From Pachysolen tannophilus NRRL Y-2460 (Eukaryota > Ascomycota > Pichiomycetes > Alaninales > Pachysolenaceae), in contig KV454015.1 in NCBI GenBank assembly GCA_001661245.1, positions 62,001 to 126,000 of the forward strand: a stretch of DNA of 64,000 nucleotides, written 5' to 3'. How positions within the stretch are numbered: position 1 is the stretch's first letter; the number at the start of each line of letters is the position of its first letter. A program made the translations under genes and the position numbers. Below are positions 9,023 to 18,475 of the stretch, piece by piece. The notes under the pieces are model-generated. The model made no database searches, was not told where the DNA came from, and worked only from the letters and a program-made list of their open reading frames with translations.

Positions 9023-9949
9023 TTAATCAAAGCAATTTGAAAGTTGCTCATGTAAAAAATTTAAAGATTCAGTAGGGGAAATTTTAACACTTTTTAGAGT
9101 TGTTACAAAACCTGGATATTTTTCCCAATATTTTGCAGTTTTATTATTTATAATATCATTTTTAGAATCTATTGGATATAATTTAACATGTGCATAATCA
9201 ATCTCCATTCCTTCAAAAATAATTCCAACTCTTTTAATATTCAATGCCTTTAATAATACTTCATTAATTACTGTATACACTGCAGCCATGAGATCATTAA
9301 AATTTTGTTTATCTAGGGACAAAATATTACTTGAAAGGTGTTTGCGTGGTATAACAACCGATGCATATTCAATATTTGGGAATGGTGTTAAAAATGCCAA
9401 ATGTGATGAATTTTCCCAAATTCTAAACTGTTGAATCTCACCTCTTGTTAATTTAGCAAATAGATTTTGATCATCTGGATCACCAAGAAAAGACTTATCA
9501 AAAGATTTCTCAATTAATTTAGAATCGGTATTATTTAATATTGTATTCATATTTGATTCTAAAATATCTTTATCTTGCATATCAGCATCAATTGATGTGA
9601 TATAACCGGGATATTTTGTGAAAAATGATTTCTCTACAGATTTAATGGGACTCCAATCTTTTGATACCCCATATAATGGGAATAATAAAATTTCATCAAG
9701 TGAAGTAGTTGCAAGTGCCAATCTTGAAACTTTTAAAATCTTAATCAAAATTTGACTTATTTTCCTTACACTCTCAAACATTTTTATAAATTTAATTTTA
9801 TCAAGAGAATAAATAAAAATATTTCCATTTGGTTTAACTAAAACTGTTCCTCTACATATAGGAGTCATTGATAAATAACCTTTAACGTTATCATCTTGAT
9901 AAAACGGTGTTATCCCCAAGTTTCTCGGGCAAGAAGTTACTTCCAGCAT
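9023..9949 (-). CDS. tandem HIT-like domain protein
   Basis: A 308-residue protein starts at ATG 9947-9949 (MLEVTS); the frame beyond it begins with GTG. The C-terminal half (about 145-300) is HIT-like. It has AFLTPFPNIEYASVVIPRKH, a strand-helix core and DYAHVKLYP, where the central His of the HxHxH triad is kept but its neighbours are Tyr and Lys. The N-terminal half repeats the same plan in degraded form: YLSMTPICRGTVLVKP, then FPLYG in place of the triad. Both halves end alike, in KYPGYITS and KYPGFVTT. HIT proteins are nucleotide hydrolases or transferases. Whether this one is active, and on what, is unknown. Confidence 0.65.
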   Translation of the reverse strand: MLEVTSCPRNLGITPFYQDDNVKGYLSMTPICRGTVLVKPNGNIFIYSLDKIKFIKMFESVRKISQILIKILKVSRLALATTSLDEILLFPLYGVSKDWSPIKSVEKSFFTKYPGYITSIDADMQDKDILESNMNTILNNTDSKLIEKSFDKSFLGDPDDQNLFAKLTRGEIQQFRIWENSSHLAFLTPFPNIEYASVVIPRKHLSSNILSLDKQNFNDLMAAVYTVINEVLLKALNIKRVGIIFEGMEIDYAHVKLYPIDSKNDIINNKTAKYWEKYPGFVTTLKSVKISPTESLNFLHEQLSNCFD

Positions 9950-10419
9950 ATTCTCTCTCACTCGAATTTAAGTTTACAGCACCACTAAAAATTAAAGCCA
10001 TAAAAAAATGGCCAACTTTTAAAGGCTACAGATTATTGTCATCCAATCCAGAACTTATTATATCAATAATGAAAAATGAATAATACCTCTAAAATGTATG
10101 TATGGAATCATCCCGGTATTAAAGGTTATCTCTATATTGCATACAAATAAAAAATAATACCCAAGCAATGTAGTGTCTTTTAGATCAATTATCCTGAAGA
10201 GGAAATATTATTTTTTTTGAGGAAAACAAACACGACAGTTTCGAAGAAAAATAAAACCAGTCGTGTTTAACAGATCAATTTGTGTTTTTTTCTTTTTTCT
10301 TTTTCTCTTTCTTTCATAATGGTGGACATATGAAAAATTAAGAAAAATTTATTTCAGCGTTTTCCAATTAATGAGAAGGTGAATTAAAAATAGGATAACC
10401 CTTTATTATATATATATAT
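9950..10419. promoter_or_regulatory. divergent promoter of the HIT gene and MRPL20
   Basis: The interval holds a perfect nine-base inverted repeat, AAACACGAC (10228-10236) and GTCGTGTTT (10260-10268), with 23 bases between the arms. T-rich tracts and a short (TA)n run lie just before the MRPL20 start. Confidence 0.45.
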
Positions 10420-11001
10420 ATGATCATGATCAGAGCAATTTCATTTGGTAAGAGCTGTTTGACGATGCAGAAGAGGTTTCAGTCTTCTTCTGCAATCAAG
10501 GAGCTTTTGGTTACGCCAAATCGTTACAATCAAAAAAATTCAGTTTCGAATTTAAAACCAAATTTACCAAAATCAGGAATATTTTTCCATCCAACACCAT
10601 CTGCTCCTACTCCAAGACAAACCCCTAATGCTTTTTTACCACCTACTGATCCAAGAAAAGACAATGAACTATATACTAGAACCACTGCAAATACGATTCC
10701 ATTAGAATATATGCCGCTTTTAAATGATTCTTCAAAGACAACGAAAAATTATCATTTAACTAAAACAGATATTACAGAAATGCAAAAACTAAGAAATGAA
10801 GGGTGGACTAGAAAACAGCTTAAAGAAAAATTTAAATGTTCAAATTTATTTATTAGTTTGGCAACTGATAAAAATGCCAAAGTTGCCCAAAGAGAAGAAG
10901 AAAGATTGGAACAAGTTAAATCAAAATGGTCAGAAGATACGAAAATTGCCAAGTTGAATAAAGAGAAAAAGTTGAAGAAATGGTTAAGAGACCAATATTG
11001 A
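10420..11001 (+). CDS. MRPL20: mitochondrial large-subunit ribosomal protein mL58
   Basis: The protein has 193 residues against 195 in S. cerevisiae Mrpl20. Its middle aligns with recalled yeast features: KNYHLTKTDITEMQKLR matches KTYHLGPQEIDEIRKLR, then a short helix-turn-helix and SNLFISLAT. The C-terminal helix is rich in Glu, Lys and Arg. The first 30 residues (RAISFGKSCLTMQKRFQSSS) look like a matrix-targeting presequence. mL58 is a fungal addition to the mitochondrial large subunit. In-frame ATGs at 10420 and 10426 are both possible starts. Confidence 0.85.
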   Translation: MIMIRAISFGKSCLTMQKRFQSSSAIKELLVTPNRYNQKNSVSNLKPNLPKSGIFFHPTPSAPTPRQTPNAFLPPTDPRKDNELYTRTTANTIPLEYMPLLNDSSKTTKNYHLTKTDITEMQKLRNEGWTRKQLKEKFKCSNLFISLATDKNAKVAQREEERLEQVKSKWSEDTKIAKLNKEKKLKKWLRDQY

Positions 11002-11354
11002 TTTCAAAATCTTTACTTTGGTTTCAGTTCATGTATATATAGGTGATATAGATATGGTTATAAAGAGAGAAATGGTCGAAATGAAAAGAACCCCAAAAAA
11101 CTTTGGTAGTGTTTTATAAATCAAACATCTTTCTAGTTTAATTGTAACAATTTCGGTAAAATGTAAACAAAGCAGAAAGTACTTCTTTTGCAGACACAAA
11201 TTTAAAATCTATTTTATTTTATTGTAATTATTAGTAGATCAGAGAGTATAAGAAGATTATAAGATTTTGTCAGCTTTTAGTTGCTGATGGATAGATGGGG
11301 TGGTTTTGTTGGCTAGAGTTTTTAAAATTTTTTTTTTGAGCTAGAAAACTGCTT

Positions 11355-11387
<33 letters not shown>

Positions 11388-11422
11388 CTGTTTTTTAATT
11401 CTTTGTATTTTTGTTAAAAAAA
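11002..11422. other. intergenic, KAR9 promoter
   Basis: About 420 bases contain an uninterrupted T31 run (11357-11387) shortly before the KAR9 start. No gene is visible. Confidence 0.6.
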
Positions 11423-13906
11423 ATGGACACTGGTGATAATGCAATTTTACTATCGGATATCTTAAAGTCAAGTTATAGATTTTCATTTTTCCAAGAGTTG
11501 ATAAATTTGAAGCAATTGGAACAAACAACTTCGGAATATTTATTAAGTTATGATTTACTCAAGATTGAATCCACAATATTGGATATCATAAAATATTTTG
11601 AGTCGTTGATTGAGATTTTCCATGACATCGATGAGGCTACAATAGATGATAAAAATTCCATTGATTGGATCTATGAAGGGAGAGTTGAGATTATGGAAAT
11701 ACATCGGAATTTGGAAAGTATAGATGATATAATTTCTCAATTATTAGTTTTAATTGAAAATAAATTGGTTGAATTTAAAAGTGATGATGATGATGAGAAT
11801 GAGAATAATAATAATAAGAAATTAATGAAAATGTTGGATAATTTTGAAATAATAAGTGAACTTTCATTAAGAGTTAAAAAATATTCAATTTTTTATAAAA
11901 AAAGAATGGATATTTCAATTCAATTTAAAGAATTAGATTCTCAAGTAATAGATTCTATTGATCAAGAAATTGAAAATTGTTTGAAAAAAGCTTTTAGAAT
12001 TCATGAAATTAGGATGTCATCTCCTAGTCGTAAAATTGAAAATCTTGATTTAGAAAATTTAATTAAAAAATTACAATTGATAAAGAAAAAAACTTTTTTC
12101 AAAATACCAACTTTTAATGAAATTGATGAATCTTTATCCAATCAATTTTTAGAATTACAAGAAAAAGTTTCACCTATAAATGCTTCAATAACTTTCATCC
12201 CTGAAGCATTGGCTAATTTTAGCATAGCATCAAAAGATATTTATCCTGATTCTGATGAAATTTTATTGGAAAAATATAATTCATTAAAAGAAAAATTATT
12301 ATTTTTAAATCAAGATTTAAAAGATTTAAAAATGGAGTTAATAGATCAAAAATGGAATGAAATATTTAATTATTTAATAAAAGAAGTGATTTTCTTGATA
12401 AAGGATATTAAAGAAGGACTTGCAATTGAAGAAGACCAGAAAGTTTCCACTAATGATAATGATTCTAACTTTAAAATGGAAAATTCAAAAATTTGGAATT
12501 TCAAAATTAAAACAGTTCAAAAAACAATAGATACATTGAAAGAAGCTATTTTAAAAGAAAAGTTAACACAAGATTCCATTATAATTGAAAAATTTGATAA
12601 AGTTTCTAAAAAATGGAACAAGTTAATAACTAATATAAATATAAAAGATTTAGAACAACTGGATGATAATACTGAATTTGACTATATTACAAAATTAAAC
12701 ATTTTAAATAGTGTTAAAAAGGACAATGCTGATTTATATGAGATCATGCCAAATTTTTTTAATAAGGCTAACAAGCAACAGCAACAGCAACAACAAAAGG
12801 TTAATAATAACGTCACCCCTTCAAAAATACAAAGAAATAAAAATTTGAGAACAACAGGAACTGCATTTATAGGTGCATTGAACTTTCAACCAGTTTATAT
12901 TGAAAACACACCAGTTTCTTCAAGTACAAATGAAACTGGAAGTATTGATGCAGTAATACAGTTTAAAGATAAAAGTCTTACACAATCGTTAATAGATCAA
13001 AGCTTTGATGATTCAACTATTATTCATCATCAAGCAGATATTACCGATTTAGTTTCGCTGATTGAAAATATCAATTTGGATAATGAAGCTGAATCAATTC
13101 CGGTACAAGAATTGTCTTCACCAGTATCTATAAGACTGACTTCAAATTGTTTGCAAAATAATAACAACCTTGTGGCAATTAGTGAAAGAAGTAGAAATAA
13201 AAAATCAATGATACCAATAGCATTTCCAAAATTGATTAGAGAAAAATCATTACCTTTTAAAAAAATGGAGAAAAATTCCCTGATGTCGATTAAAAATGAA
13301 AGTTTTGAAGGAGTTTTCAAAGAACCTAAAAGAATTTCTTCTTTACCCACTTCTCAAGAAATACATAAAAGACCTAGTTTGATCCCGAAACCAACATCTT
13401 CAAGATCGAGTTCTAGACTTGGGTCATCGAGATGTTCTTTAAGATCATCAAATTCATCTTCATCACCGTTATCAATATCAGGAGCACAAACACCCAGAGC
13501 TTCTACTTCTTTATCCAATCGTTCATCCACAAATCAGGATTTCAATTTAAATAATAAAAAACGGACTTCAAGGTCTTCTTCTACGTTATCATCAAGATCA
13601 CATAATAGTATGAGGCAGAATCTTAATAACATTACAAACGTTACAAACAATAGCAGTAATAGCAGACCCTCATCTACAACAAAATATTCTGATACCACAT
13701 TGGCGATTTCATCATCAGCATTAAATAATAATGTTGCTTCCATAAAATATAAGACCAATAAAACTGGTTCAAGAGCATCATATTTACCGCAACCTACACC
13801 GGTTAGAGAAATCGTTAAAAGATCACAATCATCATTAGCCAAATTGGGTAATTATGAAACAAAAAATTCCAACTATTTTTTCAATAATGACGATGAATTT
13901 TTTTAA
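11423..13906 (+). CDS. KAR9: KAR9-like spindle-positioning adaptor
   Basis: The 827-residue protein starts at ATG 11423; the frame before it begins with TTG. Residues 1 to about 400 are helical and coiled-coil-like, resembling the Kar9 N-terminal domain. The second half is disordered, Ser-rich and basic. It contains SxIP-type EB1/Bim1-binding motifs: SMIP near 595 and SLIPKP near 652, plus SYLPQP near 784. Kar9 links astral microtubule plus ends (through Bim1) to myosin V and actin cables to orient the spindle. The protein is longer than S. cerevisiae Kar9 (644). The assignment rests on architecture and SxIP motifs more than on residue-level similarity. Confidence 0.7.
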   Translation: MDTGDNAILLSDILKSSYRFSFFQELINLKQLEQTTSEYLLSYDLLKIESTILDIIKYFESLIEIFHDIDEATIDDKNSIDWIYEGRVEIMEIHRNLESIDDIISQLLVLIENKLVEFKSDDDDENENNNNKKLMKMLDNFEIISELSLRVKKYSIFYKKRMDISIQFKELDSQVIDSIDQEIENCLKKAFRIHEIRMSSPSRKIENLDLENLIKKLQLIKKKTFFKIPTFNEIDESLSNQFLELQEKVSPINASITFIPEALANFSIASKDIYPDSDEILLEKYNSLKEKLLFLNQDLKDLKMELIDQKWNEIFNYLIKEVIFLIKDIKEGLAIEEDQKVSTNDNDSNFKMENSKIWNFKIKTVQKTIDTLKEAILKEKLTQDSIIIEKFDKVSKKWNKLITNINIKDLEQLDDNTEFDYITKLNILNSVKKDNADLYEIMPNFFNKANKQQQQQQQKVNNNVTPSKIQRNKNLRTTGTAFIGALNFQPVYIENTPVSSSTNETGSIDAVIQFKDKSLTQSLIDQSFDDSTIIHHQADITDLVSLIENINLDNEAESIPVQELSSPVSIRLTSNCLQNNNNLVAISERSRNKKSMIPIAFPKLIREKSLPFKKMEKNSLMSIKNESFEGVFKEPKRISSLPTSQEIHKRPSLIPKPTSSRSSSRLGSSRCSLRSSNSSSSPLSISGAQTPRASTSLSNRSSTNQDFNLNNKKRTSRSSSTLSSRSHNSMRQNLNNITNVTNNSSNSRPSSTTKYSDTTLAISSSALNNNVASIKYKTNKTGSRASYLPQPTPVREIVKRSQSSLAKLGNYETKNSNYFFNNDDEFF

Positions 13907-14567
13907 CTAGACTTTATTTCTTCAGAAATAGTACATGCAAATGTATCTGTAGGTACCAATATCTAAAGCTAATTGTAAAAATTTAGCAGTTCTCTTTTTA
14001 TAACCTACTAAATCGTTAGTTCTGTAGTGTTAGTACCGTACTGTTAGTACTGTACACCAGCTACTCCCCGCTTGTTTTCTCCTTTCTCCGCCAAATTCCC
14101 TAGAAGTAAATTGTAAGCGTTGCAGCCGACGCCCTTTGTTTTTTGAAAATATAAGTGCAGCGGAAAACCCCGTTCAGCGTAGTGAAAATGGGATTTTTCA
14201 AGGAAAAAATATATTTTAGTAATCACCAACAAAAAAATTTATATGGTTTCTGCAGCAGTTCAGCGGAAAAATTAAGTGAGGATTTAGCGAAGATTCAGTG
14301 AGGACATAATCTAGTAGAAACGGGATATTCATACGTTGCTCTTTTATTTTCCTCTCTGGGGAAGAAGGTATCATTCAACTTTCCAGAGAGAGATATGAGT
14401 ACGTTGAGTTCGCTGCACTTGTTGGCCTACAAAATGTATAAAATGTATAAAATGCCTGTAGAAGTTTTCTTTTATTTTTTTTTTTTTCTGATTTCATAAA
14501 ACTTTTATTTTCAATAGTTTAAAGTCAAGTGTTTTATCACTTATTTTGCCTTTATTTTTTTTGAAAA
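13907..14567. promoter_or_regulatory. CTA1 promoter region
   Basis: About 660 bases are richer in GC than most spacers here. CCCCGC at 14066-14071 with T-rich DNA beside it reads on the other strand as an A-rich box followed by GCGGGG, the Mig1 consensus form. CGG-N6-CCG (14161-14172) is an inverted Zn-cluster half-site pair. Near 14028-14053 GTTAGTAC is repeated within a small palindromic block. Glucose repression of catalase A through Mig1-type control would fit. Confidence 0.45.
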
Positions 14568-16112
14568 ATGGCTGATAAAAAGATTCCTCCGGTTATGACC
14601 ACCAGCCAAGGCTGCCCTGTATCAGACCCTTTTAAGACTCAGAGAGTTGCAATTGATACTTCTGACTATAAGCATCTGCAACCACCACAAGGGCCATTAC
14701 TCCTCCAAGATTTTCAATTGATAGATGCATTGGCTCATTTTGATAGAGAGAGAATTCCTGAGCGTGTTGTTCACGCTAAAGGTGCGGGAGCATTTGGTGT
14801 TTTTGAAGCTACAGATGATATTTCCGATATTTGTAAATCTAGTTTTTTACAAAAGGGTAAAAGGACTAGAACTTTGACCAGGTTTTCTACAGTTGGTGGT
14901 GAAAAGGGATCTGCTGATACTGCAAGGGATCCAAGAGGTTTTGCTACAAAATTTTATACCGAAGAAGGTAATTTAGATTTTGTATACAATAATACTCCAG
15001 TTTTTTTCATTCGTGACCCTATTAAATTCCCACATTTTATTCATACACAAAAGAAAACCCCGCAAAAAAACACCATGGATGGTAATAATGCCTTTTGGGA
15101 TTATTTGACTACAAATCCAGAATCAATTCATCAAGTTATGGTATTATTTTCTGATAGAGGAACGCCTGCGTCTTATCGAAAGATGAACGGTTATTCGGGC
15201 CACACTTATAAATGGTATAATGCCAAAGGTGAATGGCACTATGTTCAAGTCCACATGATGTCAGACCAAGGTGTTGAGTCCTTAACAGTAGAGCAAGCTG
15301 CTAAACATGCTGGTGAAGACCCTGATTTTATCACTCTGGACTTATTTGATAACATTGAAAAGGGAAACAACCCTTCTTGGACAATGTATATCCAAACAAT
15401 GACTTTAGAAGAGTCTAAAAAATTGCCCTTTTCAGTATTTGATTTAACTAAAGTTTGGCCACATTCTCAATTCCCATTAAGAAGATTTGGTAAATTAACT
15501 CTTAATGAAAATCCTAAAAATTATTTTGCAGAAATTGAACAAGCTGCTTTTTCACCATCTCATACTGTTCCTGGTATGGAGGCATCTTTTGATCCTGTTT
15601 TACAATCTAGGTTGTTTTCATATCCTGATACTCATAGACATAGATTGGGCACAAATTATAATCAAATCCCAGTGAATTGTCCTTTAAAATCAGGTGTTTT
15701 TAACCCAATAATCAGAGATGGCGCAATGACGGTAAATGGTAACATGGGTTCACATCCAAATTACTTGGCAACTCAGTGCCCAGTTACATTTGCTAAGGCA
15801 TTAATTCCTGCAAAGGAAGCTTCCACAGCTACAATAGGTGGTTTAGGTGAGGAAAAACATACAGGTGAAGTTGTACCATTCCATTGGACAGTCACGGATT
15901 ATGATTTCGTTCAACCAAGAGCTTTATGGAAAGTCTTGGGAAGGCAATCGGGACAACAACGTAATTTCATTCATAACGTTGCAGTTCATATTGCAAATTC
16001 TAGACCTGACATCCAAGAAAGAGTTTATGACTATTTTAGTAAAGTTTCTAAGGAAATTGGTGAAGGTATTAGAAGAGAAGTTCAAGGTATATCCAGTAGA
16101 GCAAAATTATAA
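14568..16112 (+). CDS. CTA1: catalase, peroxisomal
   Basis: The 514-residue small-subunit, haem-containing catalase (S. cerevisiae Cta1 515) breaks down H2O2. The distal His lies in VVHAKGAGAFG (His69) and the proximal haem ligand Tyr in RLFSYPDTHRHR (Tyr352). FDRERIPERVVHAKG is the catalase active-site signature. The C-terminus ends in AKL, an acceptable type 1 peroxisomal targeting signal, so it should be the peroxisomal enzyme serving beta-oxidation. The metallothionein gene follows 297 bases downstream on the same strand. Confidence 0.97.
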   Translation: MADKKIPPVMTTSQGCPVSDPFKTQRVAIDTSDYKHLQPPQGPLLLQDFQLIDALAHFDRERIPERVVHAKGAGAFGVFEATDDISDICKSSFLQKGKRTRTLTRFSTVGGEKGSADTARDPRGFATKFYTEEGNLDFVYNNTPVFFIRDPIKFPHFIHTQKKTPQKNTMDGNNAFWDYLTTNPESIHQVMVLFSDRGTPASYRKMNGYSGHTYKWYNAKGEWHYVQVHMMSDQGVESLTVEQAAKHAGEDPDFITLDLFDNIEKGNNPSWTMYIQTMTLEESKKLPFSVFDLTKVWPHSQFPLRRFGKLTLNENPKNYFAEIEQAAFSPSHTVPGMEASFDPVLQSRLFSYPDTHRHRLGTNYNQIPVNCPLKSGVFNPIIRDGAMTVNGNMGSHPNYLATQCPVTFAKALIPAKEASTATIGGLGEEKHTGEVVPFHWTVTDYDFVQPRALWKVLGRQSGQQRNFIHNVAVHIANSRPDIQERVYDYFSKVSKEIGEGIRREVQGISSRAKL

Positions 16113-16200
16113 ACTTGTATATGATACGAAATCCACCTGTAATAAAATGTTTCCTTTTTAGGAATATCTGTAATCCGAGGATTGTCATTCCCAAAGAGGA

Positions 16201-16214
16201 AGCTGCATGCAGCT
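16201..16214. promoter_or_regulatory. 14-bp perfect palindrome upstream of the metallothionein gene
   Basis: AGCTGCATGCAGCT is self-complementary over 14 bases and lies about 195 bases before the metallothionein start. It holds two inverted GCTG cores, the invariant part of copper-fist (Ace1/Amt1) sites, although the T-rich half of that consensus is not present. A (TA)n tract follows at 16262-16281. Confidence 0.4.
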
Positions 16215-16409
16215 CACCTATTTCTCTTATCGAACGAGCATTGATAAGAATTTTACATACGCATATATATATATATATATATGTCGTATTGGCCGGTTAG
16301 TTTTTTTCGTTTTTTTTTTCCTTAGCTTTTTGGATGAATCAACAACAACACAATACTATTTATTATATATTCAACAAAGTTTAAGTTTAATCAATTAGTA
16401 CATTTGAAA

Positions 16410-16576
16410 ATGGATTCCCCTCAAACATCCAAACCAAATTCATGCTGTGGAGGTTTGTGCAAGTGCGGATCAGCTTGCCAATGCCCATCCTGCAATACTA
16501 CCAAGTAAGTTATTTTTTTGTAATAATGATAGTTGTAATTTATTGTAATTTACTAATAAATGTTTTTAGGTTATAA
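16410..16576 (+). CDS. small fungal metallothionein, one intron
   Basis: ATG at 16410 opens a 32-33 residue Cys-rich peptide with seven cysteines in the order CC-x3-CxC-x3-CxC-xx-C. The end of this pattern (CxCGSxCxCxxC) is the one I recall from Neurospora copper metallothionein. A canonical intron, GTAAGT at 16505-16510, TACTAAT at 16551-16557 and TTTTTAG ending at 16569, would join exons 16410-16504 and 16570-16576. Spliced, the peptide ends Lys-Leu-stop; unspliced, it stops at TAA 16506-16508 after the same Lys. Expected role: cytosolic Cu(I) or Cd binding and metal detoxification. There are no aromatic residues and no His, as usual for this class. Confidence 0.85.
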
Positions 16577-16737
16577 TTATGATTATGATTGTGAAAAGTT
16601 TTGGTGAAAAATGAAAAATAAGGTGTAAGATTTTTTTTTTTTTTCTTGTTTGATCTGTTGTGTATGCTTCGGTAAAAATTGATAATAGTGTGAAAATTAA
16701 ATCTGTAGTGATTATTAAAATCTATACATTTATATTC

Positions 16738-18475
16738 TTAGCTATTTTCTTTTGTATTTTGAACTAATTTGATCATGTTAACTAAAAACAAATTAATTGA
16801 AATTTTTCCACTATTGATGCAATTGTTACAATTGATCAAAGTCAACAAACTTAATTTTTTAACAAATCTACCACTAAATTTTTTTCAAAACATATTTTGG
16901 AAATTTTGTAAAGAACGCAACTTGGAGAATTGACGTACAAAGATGAATTCAAATATAAATTTGACCAATAATAATCTTGAATCATTTGTCCGTTTTTATT
17001 TTGTAATAAATTTTTTTAATCAATTCATTAATTGAGTTTTGTAAAATAAAATAAATTGCTTCAGCTGAAGGTTCATTAAAATGGAAAATAGAATCTGATC
17101 TGTCCAAGATTGCTGGATCAATAGTATCAATTAAATTTGAAGTAGTTAAAATTAAAATATTATCATATTTTTTCAATCTATCTAAATGAGTTAATAGTGT
17201 ATTAACTACTCTTACACCATCACTGGCTTCATTTTTGGAAATCAAATCTTTACGTGAACCAGCTATAGTTTCAATTTCATCAATCAATAATACAATAAAA
17301 ATTTGTTTATTATTTTGCAACATTTTTTCAAAATCGTTGAAAAGATTTGAAACTTTTTTAGCACTTTCTCCATACCATCTTGAAAATAATTTTGAACAAT
17401 TTAATTCAATTAATAAACCACCTTGAGAATAAAGAGTTTTTATATTTCCTTTTTCATAATGATTTAAAGATGTTAATCTTGTAGATAATTTTTGAGCAAT
17501 TGCCTTACATACACTTGTTTTACCACTTCCAGGTGGACCGCTTAAAATTATTAATTTTGAACTTTCAATTATTTTCGAATTTAATTTCAAAGAAGAAAGA
17601 TAAAACCCAATTTTACAATGATTTAACAAATTTTTCTTTAAATAAGTTTCAAAAAAAAGATGATCCCATAAACCATCAATCTTTGAGCTTGGTAATGCTG
17701 TAATAATTACTGAATCTAAAGTTTCTTTACTTATCAACGATAAAGGTTCTATGAATTGCTTTTGTGTTAAACCTTTATCGTTTAAACATAGATCTTCTTC
17801 ATCATCGTCATCATCATCATAATCATCATCACAATCACTTTCTCCAATATTATTATTTTTATTATTTTTGATACTCCCACTATTCTTCTCATTCATTCTC
17901 ATTTCTGCAATTTCATCAAAACATTGATAGGGGTAAAACTTTAAAGTTGCCTCTGATAAATTTATAAATTCTGGACTACAATCATTATCATTTTTTGTTA
18001 ACGAATGGCGCTTACCACTACTCCCATTTTCAATTAAAGACAACTGTTCCAATAGATCATTTAAATCATCTTCATCCTCGTCTTCTTCATCATCTTCAAA
18101 TAAACCTTGCGCTTTTGATCTAAAAATTTCTGCTTCATTAATGAAAATGGTCTTAACACACCGCGAAACTAACAGTTGAGCCTTTGAGAGCGTTAAAGTT
18201 TCATTAATTAAAGGTTCCCAAAGAGAAACCGGAGTCTCTTTTTTTTCACCAATTCTATTACCAGCAGGTAATTCAATTATCGTATTAGTCCTCAAAGAAT
18301 GATGTTGATCTCTAATAAACAAAGAAACTGCATCTAATAAGATTTGAAAACAAACTTCTTTATTCAAATAGCGGTTAAAACACCAAGGGTGTAACGATAC
18401 CTCAACATTCAATACATATTTAAGACCGTAGCCGCCATTAACTGTCATCTTTTCAAACTCTGTACCACTTTCCAT
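16738..18475 (-). CDS. PCH2: PCH2/TRIP13 AAA+ ATPase, frame disrupted near the 3' end
   Basis: The intact frame 16982-18475 encodes 497 residues: an N-terminal substrate-recognition region with acidic inserts (DEDDL and a D-rich stretch), Walker A GPPGSGKT (about 312-319), Walker B LLIDEIE (about 395) and sensor 1 ILTTSN. It stops before the small AAA+ lid. The missing lid, including the sensor-2 motif FSGRFVKKLS (human LSGRVLRKLP), is present downstream in other frames. It is reached by one extra A in each of two seven-base runs, T7 on the given strand at 17011-17017 and 16879-16885. Counted that way the protein is about 579 residues, close to S. cerevisiae Pch2 (564). Pch2 remodels HORMA proteins (Hop1, Mad2) in meiosis. 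The breaks may be sequence errors or real. Confidence 0.82.
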
